Part shown: piece by piece, positions 34,770 through 41,998 of the stretch | Layout: each line of letters opens with the position of its first letter | How positions within the stretch are numbered: position 1 is the stretch's first letter | NCBI GenBank assembly: GCA_047602475.1 | Contig: JASGHE010000001.1 | Coordinates: 372,001-436,000 of the forward strand | Origin: JAEUIE01 sp047602475 | GTDB taxonomy: Bacteria > Planctomycetota > Planctomycetia > Gemmatales > HRBIN36 | DNA: 64,000 nt | Direction of reading: 5' to 3' | The notes under the pieces: generated by a model | What the model was told of the DNA's origin: nothing | Databases searched by the model: none | What the model saw: only the letters and a program-made list of their open reading frames with translations | Position numbers and translations under genes: made by a program

Positions 34770-36071
34770 ATGAAGCACATTCTGATATTAGCATTGAGCC
34801 TTCATATCTTCAGTCCAATTCTTGCCGACGATTGGCCCCATTGGATGGGCCCACAGCGGGATAACACCTGGCGTGAGGAAGGGTTGCTCGAGAAGTTCCC
34901 CCAAGGTGGCCCCAAGATCGTCTGGCGAACCGCCATCGCTGGGGGATACTCTGGGCCAGCCGTCACGAAAAATAGGCTCTACGTCACCGATTACGTTACC
35001 ACCGAAAACTCCAAGATTGAGAACTTCAAGCGTGACAAGTCGTTCACAGGCAAAGAGCGGGTGCTATGCCTGAATGCCAAGAATGGCAGTGAAGTGTGGC
35101 ACTACGAATACCCAGTGACTTACACCATTTCTTATCCGTCCGGGCCACGATGTACACCGATCGTGCATCAGGGTAAAGTTTATACGCTTGGGGCTGAGGG
35201 CAATCTTCTCTGCTTCGATGCAGAAGAGGAAAAGTTGTTGTGGTCGCATGATCTGAAGAAAGAGTACAAGACCAAGGCTGCCCTGTGGGGTTACTCCGCT
35301 CACCCATTGATTGATGGCAACAAACTCATCACTCTCGTCGGCGGCGAAGGCAGCCATGTTGTAGCGTTTGATAAGGATACGGGCAAGGAACTATGGAAGG
35401 CGCTGACCTCTTCTGAACAAGGCTATTCGCCACCCACCATCATCAACGCTTCTGGTGTTCGGCAACTCATCCTTTATCGCCCCGATGCGGTCACTTCCCT
35501 CAATCCGGAGAATGGTCAGGAGTATTGGTCCATTCCCTACCAGGCGACCAATGGCTCCATCATCATGGCACCTATCGTCTGGAAGGATTTGATGTACGTC
35601 GCAGGCTTCTCCAACAAGAGCTTGCTGTTGAAACTCGGTGACAAGCCCGGCGCCACCGAAGTCTGGCGCGACAAGAAAGGAGCTGGCATCTGTCCCGTGA
35701 ATGTCCAGCCTTTCAATGATAATGGTACCCTGTATGGCTTCGATCAAAGCGGCATTTTCTATGGCATGGAGATCGCAAGTGGAAAACGACTCTGGCAGAC
35801 AACGGACGTGATGAAGCATCGCGCCCAGGGCAGCGAGACCGGCTTCATCGTCAAGCAGGGCGATCGCTACTGGATCTTCAACGAGTTAGGCGAACTCATC
35901 ATCTGCAAGTTGTCGCCAGAAGGCTACAAGGAAATCGACCGGGCTAAAGTCATCGACATGACCAACACCGCTTTTGGGCGAGATGTCGTCTGGTGCATGC
36001 CTGCCTTCGCCAACAAGCGGATGTATGTGCGGAATGACAAGGAATGTATCTGCGTGGAACTAGCGAAATAG
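34770..36071 (+). CDS. Exported PQQ-like beta-propeller protein
   Basis: About 433 residues with a signal peptide (MKHILILALSLHIFSPILA) and the mature start DDWPHWMGPQRDNTW. Blade motifs repeat: GKVYTLGAEGNLLCFDAEEEKLLW, GKELWKAL, ASGKRLWQTTDV. Related to the protein at 6309-7578, and periplasmic. No catalytic residues are assigned. A ggagag ribosome-binding site lies 6 bases before ATG 34770. It follows thiSG by about 28 bases on the same strand, but co-transcription is uncertain. Confidence 0.88.
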   Translation: MKHILILALSLHIFSPILADDWPHWMGPQRDNTWREEGLLEKFPQGGPKIVWRTAIAGGYSGPAVTKNRLYVTDYVTTENSKIENFKRDKSFTGKERVLCLNAKNGSEVWHYEYPVTYTISYPSGPRCTPIVHQGKVYTLGAEGNLLCFDAEEEKLLWSHDLKKEYKTKAALWGYSAHPLIDGNKLITLVGGEGSHVVAFDKDTGKELWKALTSSEQGYSPPTIINASGVRQLILYRPDAVTSLNPENGQEYWSIPYQATNGSIIMAPIVWKDLMYVAGFSNKSLLLKLGDKPGATEVWRDKKGAGICPVNVQPFNDNGTLYGFDQSGIFYGMEIASGKRLWQTTDVMKHRAQGSETGFIVKQGDRYWIFNELGELIICKLSPEGYKEIDRAKVIDMTNTAFGRDVVWCMPAFANKRMYVRNDKECICVELAK

Positions 36072-36085
36072 TCGCTTCACTACTC

Positions 36086-36108
36086 GTCCCCAGTCCGAGA
36101 TAGGGGAC
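36086..36108. repeat. Degenerate GTCCCC-GGGGAC palindrome
   Basis: gtcccc-agtccgagata-ggggac resembles the unit at 1-150 with altered centre. It lies between convergent genes. Confidence 0.55.
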
Positions 36109-36116
36109 AAGTAGAA

Positions 36117-37103
36117 TCAAGCTACCAACCAGCGGGCCAGGCCGAAGTAGATGATGATGGTGACCATATCGGCGCAGGCCAGGGCGATCGGCCCGGCTGC
36201 TACCTGTGGTTCGAGTTTCATCAACCGCAGGGCAGTCGGGATGATCCAGCCAATGCACGCTGAGGCAGAAATACCTCCGACGATGCCGCCGAAAACGATC
36301 AAGGCCAGTATGACGTTCTGTTGCCATACTAACACGATGCTTCCCACCACCAGGCTGCAACCCAGGCTCAGAAGTACCCCGGTACTGAGTTCGATGCGTA
36401 GCCCTTGCCAGAGCCTTCGCCAGGAAAGCGTGGGGCGATGCAAGCCTTGCAGAGCCAGCGTGACTGACTGGATGGCCACGCTTTCGCCTAATGCCAACAC
36501 GACGGGAATGAAAAGGGCGAGGGCGACCAGCTTGGCAAGTTCTGCCTCGAAGAAGCTGGAGAGGAACCCTGCCAATAGGCCACCACCGATGTTGCACAGC
36601 AGCCAGGGAAAGCGTTTGAGGAAGCCTACCATCGGTGACTTCTGAGCACCGGTCAGGTGAACGCCGATAAGTTGAAAGACATCGTGAGTATGCTGTTCCT
36701 TATCCTGATCGTACATTTCACTGGTGTAGAGATCGACGTCGATCAATCCGACAAACTCCCCTGCTGGGTTTACCACCGGGAAGGCCAGGAAGCGGTGCAG
36801 CACGAAGAACTCACAGGCTTCGAGCACAGTGGTATCGTCGGGCAGTTTGACCACGTCCTTGACCATCAGGTCTTTCAGACGAGTTTGCGGGTCAGCTAAA
36901 AGAAGACGGCGGGTAGGCACCACCCCCACCAGGCGATCACGGTCATCGGTCACATAGAAGTAGATCACACGTCCCGTCGGCTGCGTTTTCCGCAGTTGTG
37001 CCAGGGCCTCGTTGACCGTAGCCTCCGGTCGCAATCCCGAAGGCGCCGGCCTCATGTGAAGACTGATTGGTTCTGAAAGAAATGGGCTTGCGACCTGGGA
37101 CAC
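36117..37103 (-). CDS. Short MgtE-type magnesium transporter
   Basis: 328 residues. Residues 15-145 hold two CBS domains (VTDDRDRLVGVVPTRRLL, VVNPAGEFVGLIDVDLY). Residues about 170-328 form the MgtE membrane domain with about five helices (FPWLLCNIGGGLLAGF, IPVVLALGESVAIQSVTL, ACADMVTIIIYFGLARW). Typical MgtE proteins are about 450 residues with an additional N-terminal helical domain that is absent here, and there is no room for it before the FHA gene. The membrane part still has the GESVAIQS pore-type motif. It probably transports divalent cations. Confidence 0.88.
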   Translation of the reverse strand: MSQVASPFLSEPISLHMRPAPSGLRPEATVNEALAQLRKTQPTGRVIYFYVTDDRDRLVGVVPTRRLLLADPQTRLKDLMVKDVVKLPDDTTVLEACEFFVLHRFLAFPVVNPAGEFVGLIDVDLYTSEMYDQDKEQHTHDVFQLIGVHLTGAQKSPMVGFLKRFPWLLCNIGGGLLAGFLSSFFEAELAKLVALALFIPVVLALGESVAIQSVTLALQGLHRPTLSWRRLWQGLRIELSTGVLLSLGCSLVVGSIVLVWQQNVILALIVFGGIVGGISASACIGWIIPTALRLMKLEPQVAAGPIALACADMVTIIIYFGLARWLVA

Positions 37104-37264
37104 CCTGAACTCCGGAGGCTGTTCTCATCGTAGGACTTGTAGGGGACTGAATGGATGATGTTATGGAGTGTAAAGAACTATGCCCCATCCAGGAAGACGA
37201 GTTCGCAACACGAACTACCGACAAGAATTTGCACTCCAGCATGGTACTCTCGAATCCCGCGAGG

Positions 37265-37313
37265 TATACTTCAGTTATCTATTTTTCTCATTTCCTTGTC
37301 TCGGAGGTTACTC
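37265..37313 (+). promoter_or_regulatory. Candidate promoter and RBS of the FHA gene
   Basis: tatact at 37265-37270 is a good -10, with a weak -35 (tggtac) about 17 bases upstream. A ggagg ribosome-binding site at about 37301-37305 decides ATG 37314 as the start. Confidence 0.45.
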
Positions 37314-37712
37314 ATGAACGTGGAGCCACATGGCGAGCTGGTTCCGATAGGAGGCGGGGATACGATTCCCCTGACGCGGTCACAGCTTTCGATGGGAAGG
37401 CGGCGGGCCTGCGACATCTACCTCGACTATCCCAACATCTCCAGCGTCCATTGCGAACTGAACTTCAAAGACGGCTATTGGTACATCAGCGACAGGAACA
37501 GTACCAACGGCACCAAGGTGAACAATATGCGGGTAGCCACCCGTAAGCTGCTCATCCCCGGCGACGAGATCGGCATCGCCAAACGGCGGTTCACGATCAA
37601 GTACACCATGCCCTCCGACAAGCGTCTGGAAGACATGATGGATGACGACATCCTCAGCCAACCACTGCTGGAACGGGCCGGCTTGCAAAAGGGCGGCAGG
37701 GACGACTTCTAA
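37314..37712 (+). CDS. FHA-domain protein
   Basis: About 132 residues, nearly all a forkhead-associated domain that binds phosphothreonine peptides. Seen: MGRRRACDIYLDYPNISSVH (the GR...S..H phosphate-binding pattern), ISDRNSTNGTKVNN (the NG loop) and a basic, acid-ended tail (DDILSQPLLERAG). No other domain. It would read Ser/Thr-kinase signals in the cytoplasm. A ggagg ribosome-binding site supports ATG 37314. It ends at a strong bidirectional terminator. Confidence 0.93.
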   Translation: MNVEPHGELVPIGGGDTIPLTRSQLSMGRRRACDIYLDYPNISSVHCELNFKDGYWYISDRNSTNGTKVNNMRVATRKLLIPGDEIGIAKRRFTIKYTMPSDKRLEDMMDDDILSQPLLERAGLQKGGRDDF

Positions 37713-37739
37713 GCTGAGCTATCTACCCTAATTAATAGA

Positions 37740-37772
37740 AGAACGGAGCCAATGTTGGCTCCGTTCTTTTTC
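37740..37772. terminator. Bidirectional terminator after the FHA gene
   Basis: Perfect arms agaacggagcca and tggctccgttct around a 4-base loop, followed by a T-run on the plus strand and preceded by an A-rich stretch for the minus strand. Confidence 0.85.
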
Positions 37773-37785
37773 ATGGTGCCTGTCA

Positions 37786-38259
37786 CTATTTCTTACTTGT
37801 CGCTTTCGCTCCGCCGACAGGCACCGTCTGTGTTACTTGCGTGGTATCCGTGCCATGATTCTGCTGATATAACGCTTCAAGCTTCTGCTGCTGTTCCGGA
37901 GTCAGGATGGAGAAGAGTTCCATATCCATGATGAATCGAATCATTATCATGGCCTGCATCGTTTGAGGGCTGATCATTCCCGGATCGAGCAGTACCCACA
38001 TCTGAACCAACGACTGATAACTTTCAATAATATCCTGAGCAAGCATGAACTGTTCTTCATCGAACCCCAGAGCACGAGCCAGATCGCCATCCTGTAGAAC
38101 GACCGCAAGGCCGCCGAATTGCAATTGTTCGGCTAGGTCGGCGCATTGATCAACAGTGTTACTCGTTGATGTCGTTCCTGAATGTTTTGTTTGCCCCAAC
38201 GCTGGTCCCGTCAGGACAAACACAAGTGTAAGTACAGCCAGCCATCTGGTCGGATTCAT
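37786..38259 (-). CDS. Small exported protein, unknown function
   Basis: 157 residues with a signal peptide (TRWLAVLTLVFVLTGPALG). The mature part is helical and Met-rich (MISPQTMQAMIMIRFIMDMELF), with ILTPEQQQKLEALY near the end, which resembles LTxxQ-type helices seen in CpxP-like stress proteins. It is probably secreted to the periplasm. The C-terminus is polar (TQVTQTVPVGGAK). I do not assign a function. It is followed by the terminator at 37740. Confidence 0.7.
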   Translation of the reverse strand: MNPTRWLAVLTLVFVLTGPALGQTKHSGTTSTSNTVDQCADLAEQLQFGGLAVVLQDGDLARALGFDEEQFMLAQDIIESYQSLVQMWVLLDPGMISPQTMQAMIMIRFIMDMELFSILTPEQQQKLEALYQQNHGTDTTQVTQTVPVGGAKATSKK

Positions 38260-38430
38260 GATGCTCTCCCTGTATACGTTGACATATACGTTGACATTCC
38301 TGCTACGTTCGATGGAGCAAGCATACGCTCACCAACGTGAAGTTGTGATGAGTTAGCCGGTGAGAAATAGATCATGAGTCAATGATGACGTCGACCTTCA
38401 TGAAGTTGCCATCGATACAAACAGGAACGC

Positions 38431-38466
38431 CTCCGGTGCCGGCAAAGGCACCGAAGGCGTGGGTTG
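38431..38466 (-). terminator. Hairpin after the lipoprotein gene
   Basis: acgccttcggtgcc and ggcaccggaggcgt pair with one mismatch around tttgcc on the minus strand, followed by tcctgttt. A likely terminator for the two-gene minus-strand unit. Confidence 0.5.
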
Positions 38467-38480
38467 AACGGGGCGTCTGT

Positions 38481-38708
38481 TTATTCTTTATTTTCAGCCT
38501 CGATCTCTTCGAGGAGTTGACGTGCCTTATTGCGGGCATTGGATGGTGTGATTTCTTCAGGCTGCACCGAGGTCACCTTTTGAGTGATCTTGAGGGGCGG
38601 CGCCTGGATGGGCTGCTTTTCGGGAGTGGTCTCCAGAAAGAGCTTACATCCCGACAGGCTGCCAAGCAGCAGAGCGCCAGTGATCAGCGAGACGGAGATT
38701 CTTTTCAT
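38481..38708 (-). CDS. Small lipoprotein
   Basis: 75 residues, with a lipoprotein signal (SLITGALLLGSLSGC, lipobox LSGC) and a short acidic mature tail ending in LLEEIEAENKE. Function unknown. It begins 3 bases after the stop of the following exported protein gene (38712) on the same strand and is likely cotranscribed; a ggagt stretch upstream of its ATG fits a ribosome-binding site. Confidence 0.75.
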   Translation of the reverse strand: MKRISVSLITGALLLGSLSGCKLFLETTPEKQPIQAPPLKITQKVTSVQPEEITPSNARNKARQLLEEIEAENKE

Positions 38709-38711
38709 GGG

Positions 38712-39299
38712 TTACTCCTTCTTCTCGCCACGGATGCTGCGAACGCCTGACGACGTTTCAGCTTGAGCTGATTCGGTCGTGTCAGACCTCTTTTGCAGTA
38801 GTCGGGTTTCGACATCCTTATCATTCATCGGCTGGAACCGAGCCAGGCTGGCCGAGGACATTTTCTGTTCATAAACGGCCCAGGCGCGCGATTCGAGCAA
38901 GTCCGCCTGTTTGGCCAGTTCGGGATCATTCGTTTCTTCAGCAATATCCCGCAGGCGTTGGCAGACCGCTTCCCGGCGAAGGGCTTTGTTCAGCTCAGCC
39001 TGTCGTGAGTTTGCTTCTGAAGCTTTTGTTTTGACGACGACTTTCTCACCAGTACCAGACTTCTCTTTGCTGGCATTCGCCTTGGCTTCTTCAGCCAATC
39101 GCTGCTTCTCTTCAATCCGGCCAGGAATCAGGTGCTCCCACCAAAGATTCTGTGCCAGATTTTGTGTCGTAACCTGTTTGGCTTTGCGGGCCTTTTCCAG
39201 ATCCTGCACACTACTGTAGGTATCCGGCTCATCAGCGCGTACGGCGATGAGACTAACAGCCAGTACCATGAAGGCACCGGCGCAACGCATGAATGTCAT
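38712..39299 (-). CDS. Exported helical protein, unknown function
   Basis: About 195 residues with a signal peptide (MRCAGAFMVLAVSLIAVRA). The mature part is Lys-, Glu- and Ala-rich with coiled-coil character (RIEEKQRLAEEAKANASKEK, LREAVCQRLRDIAEE). No domain is recognised. ATG 39299 is chosen because gggggag lies upstream; the frame to 39419 lacks a signal. It is the first gene of a pair with the small lipoprotein, suggesting a shared cell-envelope role. Confidence 0.72.
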   Translation of the reverse strand: MTFMRCAGAFMVLAVSLIAVRADEPDTYSSVQDLEKARKAKQVTTQNLAQNLWWEHLIPGRIEEKQRLAEEAKANASKEKSGTGEKVVVKTKASEANSRQAELNKALRREAVCQRLRDIAEETNDPELAKQADLLESRAWAVYEQKMSSASLARFQPMNDKDVETRLLQKRSDTTESAQAETSSGVRSIRGEKKE

Positions 39300-39535
39300 G
39301 ATCTCCCCCTGCCAGCCGACGATTCGGCTAGTTCCCCTTGGGTACAAGATCGGTTCCCCCGATTCGACGAGTGGCCTATGCCCACGTTTGGGTATTCTGT
39401 CAAGGGCAACCCTCTTCACTTCCGTGATCGCTTCATTCTCATTTGTGAATATGAAGAGAACAGGAAGAATGCTTGCCTTTGGCAGGCCCTTTGAAGAGAC
39501 TAACCCAGTAGTTCAACTCGAAGGAATGGTTGATA

Positions 39536-41134
39536 ATGCGACATGGATTAACACTGGTGGTAGTGTTGTTGCAAATGGCACCCTGTTTTGCCCAATTGCG
39601 TGCCACCCCCAGCAAGCCCGACGCCAGCAACGAGTTCTTCGGCAAGGGGATGATTCCCAAATTGAAAATTGAAGTCAGTAAAGAGGAACTGGAGAAGCTG
39701 AAGAAGAATGATCGTGATTATGTTCGCTGCACTATTATTGAAGACGAGAAGACCCGCTACGAAAATGTCGGCATTCATCTGAAGGGGGCAGCGGGCAGCT
39801 TTCGGCCCATCGAAGACCGCCCTGCCCTGACGCTCAGTTTCGACAAGTTCAAGAAAAACCAGCGCTTTCATGATCTGGATAAGCTGCACCTCAACAACTC
39901 GGTGCAGGATGGGTCGTTCATGACCGAACTGCTTTGCGGGGAACTCTTCCTGGCTAACCATGTACCCACGGCCCGTACCACCCATGCTCGGGTCTGGCTC
40001 AATGGCCGAGACCTGGGCTTTTATGTGTTAAAGGAAGGCTATAACAGGACCTTCCTGAGACGCCACTTCGAGAACGCCACCGGCAACCTCTATGACGGCG
40101 GCTTCCTACAGGAAATCGACGCCGCGTTGAAGCGAATCACCGGCGATGGCCCCAATGATCATAGTGACTTGAAAGCCATCGTTGCTGCATGCCGTGAGCC
40201 GGACCTGGACAAACGCTGGCAACGAGTGGAGGCGCTGGTCGATATTGATTCGTTCATTTCTTTCATGGCCATCGAGCACATGACCTGCCATTGGGATGGC
40301 TACTGCCAGCAGCGGAATAACTACCGAGTTTACATTGATGGCAAGACTAAGAAGGCCTACTTCCTGCCGCATGGAATGGATCAGATGTTCGGCGACCCCA
40401 ACTATCCTATTCTCCATATTCCCGGAGCGTTGGTGGCCAACACGATCATGACCAACCCAGCCTGGCGTGTGAAATACCGGGAGAAGATGGATCAGTTGAT
40501 GCCTTCATTCTCTCCACCAACCAAGTTCCTTGCACGGATTGACGAAGTCACTAAGCGGATTCAACCTGTCATTACAGGCATCAGCAAACAGGCTGAAGCT
40601 GATTTCATGGCAAATGTCAATGGCCTCAAGGAACGAATCAAAGCACGTGAAAAGGTGCTGGTGGTTCAGAACGCCATCCCTGATCCCAAGCCGTTTCTAT
40701 TTGATGCCAATGGCGTCGCGGTCGTAAAGGCATGGGAGGAACGAAAGGAAACGGACGATGCCAGGCACGAGATTCTGACGCTACCCAACAAACCCAAATG
40801 TTTATCGATCAAGGCCGGCCCCGGTGGGCAGTGCATCGCTTCCTGGCGAAGCCGGGTCATTCTGCCTGCGGGCACTTACCGCTTCGCTGTGAAAGCTAAG
40901 GCGGAGAAGATCGAAGCCAAGACCGATCAACAGGGCACTGGTGCAGGAATTCGCATCTCCGGCAGCCAGCGATCGAACAAGCTAGAAGGCACCAGCGACT
41001 GGAAACTGCTTGTCTATGAGTTCAAGATCGAGCAACCACAACAGGAGGTCGAGTTGATTGCGGAATTACGCGCTGCTTCAGGGCAGGTTCTGTTCCAGGC
41101 TGATAGCATGCGGTTGGTGAAGGTGAGGAAGTAG
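39536..41134 (+). CDS. Exported CotH-kinase-like protein
   Basis: About 532 residues with a signal peptide (LTLVVVLLQMAPCFA). The CotH domain spans about residues 35-330: VGIHLKGAAGSFRPIEDRP, FHDLDKLHLNNSVQDGSF, RTTHARVWLNGRDLGFYVLKEG, HMTCHWDGYCQQRNNY and FLPHGMDQMFGD, the last holding the Asp-type site of the CotH fold. The C-terminal 130 residues form a beta-rich carbohydrate-binding-like module. CotH of Bacillus phosphorylates spore-coat proteins; here an extracytoplasmic kinase or structural role is possible. ATG 39536 follows a possible aaggaa ribosome-binding site. Confidence 0.88.
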   Translation: MRHGLTLVVVLLQMAPCFAQLRATPSKPDASNEFFGKGMIPKLKIEVSKEELEKLKKNDRDYVRCTIIEDEKTRYENVGIHLKGAAGSFRPIEDRPALTLSFDKFKKNQRFHDLDKLHLNNSVQDGSFMTELLCGELFLANHVPTARTTHARVWLNGRDLGFYVLKEGYNRTFLRRHFENATGNLYDGGFLQEIDAALKRITGDGPNDHSDLKAIVAACREPDLDKRWQRVEALVDIDSFISFMAIEHMTCHWDGYCQQRNNYRVYIDGKTKKAYFLPHGMDQMFGDPNYPILHIPGALVANTIMTNPAWRVKYREKMDQLMPSFSPPTKFLARIDEVTKRIQPVITGISKQAEADFMANVNGLKERIKAREKVLVVQNAIPDPKPFLFDANGVAVVKAWEERKETDDARHEILTLPNKPKCLSIKAGPGGQCIASWRSRVILPAGTYRFAVKAKAEKIEAKTDQQGTGAGIRISGSQRSNKLEGTSDWKLLVYEFKIEQPQQEVELIAELRAASGQVLFQADSMRLVKVRK

Positions 41135-41139
41135 GCAGG

Positions 41140-41931
41140 TTAGTAGACCTTGCCTGTATTCTTTTCCCCTTGGAATGGCTTGAGCGCCGCGGCTGCCCCA
41201 TCGAGCATGAACCGCAGTTCGCTGTTGATGGCTACGAACTGCCAGCCTTCTTTGGTACGGCGCAGGGCATCTTCCGGCGTAAAGGTATGAATACCCACTG
41301 GTACCTTGATCTTCTTTCCAGCCTGCAAGATACGCTGGATGGTTTTCTCCTGCTGTTCGGCCGAGGGTGGTTTGCCATCCTTTGAGTATTGACTGCGAGC
41401 CAGGTCGTTGGGGCCAACAAAGACTGCATCGACACCCGGCACCGAGAAGATATTCTCGAAGTCATCGACCGCATCGATGTGTTCACACTGAAGCACGACG
41501 AGTAATTCGTCATTGGCTTTCTCGTAATACTCCTGGCCGCTGGCTGCGAAGTTCAAAGCATGAGCGCCGCCGCCGACACTACGGTTACCCACCGGTGGAT
41601 ACTTGGCTGCCCTCACGGCCAGTTCGGCTTCGGCACGGGACATCACCATGGGCACCACGATGCCATAGGCTCCGCCATCCAGTGATCGCTTGATATGATC
41701 ATGGCTTCCGCACGGCACACGCACCAACGGCACCCCACCGGCATCGGAGATGGTACCGAAGAGGTTCGATGCCAATTCCCAATCCATCGCCCCGTGTTCG
41801 AGATCGACGGTGAGCCAGTCAAACCCCGCTCTTGCCAAGTAACGGGTGGCGAGTTGGTTCCCCAGAGATATCCAGGTGCCGACGGTGGGTTTGCCTTCAC
41901 GGAGCAGGCGTTTGACAGGATTTGTTCGCAT
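41140..41931 (-). CDS. HpcH/HpaI aldolase-family protein
   Basis: About 263 residues, a class II aldolase-type TIM barrel acting on pyruvate-derived substrates. Seen: PTVGTWISLGNQLATRYLAR, DWLTVDLEHGAMDWE, VPLVRVPCG, GIVVPMVMSRAEAE with the metal-binding Glu, VGGGAHALNF and VFVGPNDLARS. The start at 41931 is preferred because aggggaac lies before it. It probably cleaves a 2-keto-3-deoxy sugar acid. It is divergent from the S9 peptidase, with 67 bases between the starts. Confidence 0.9.
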   Translation of the reverse strand: MRTNPVKRLLREGKPTVGTWISLGNQLATRYLARAGFDWLTVDLEHGAMDWELASNLFGTISDAGGVPLVRVPCGSHDHIKRSLDGGAYGIVVPMVMSRAEAELAVRAAKYPPVGNRSVGGGAHALNFAASGQEYYEKANDELLVVLQCEHIDAVDDFENIFSVPGVDAVFVGPNDLARSQYSKDGKPPSAEQQEKTIQRILQAGKKIKVPVGIHTFTPEDALRRTKEGWQFVAINSELRFMLDGAAAALKPFQGEKNTGKVY

Positions 41932-41998
41932 TGGCTGTTCCCCTGATGCCAGCATCTTATGATGATCGTGAAGGCAATCCATCCTCGGAGATGCTGTT

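Noticed and set aside
36120..36645. Plus-strand 164-residue frame opposite MgtE
   Set aside because: Shadow frame; rich in Pro and Arg without a start signal.
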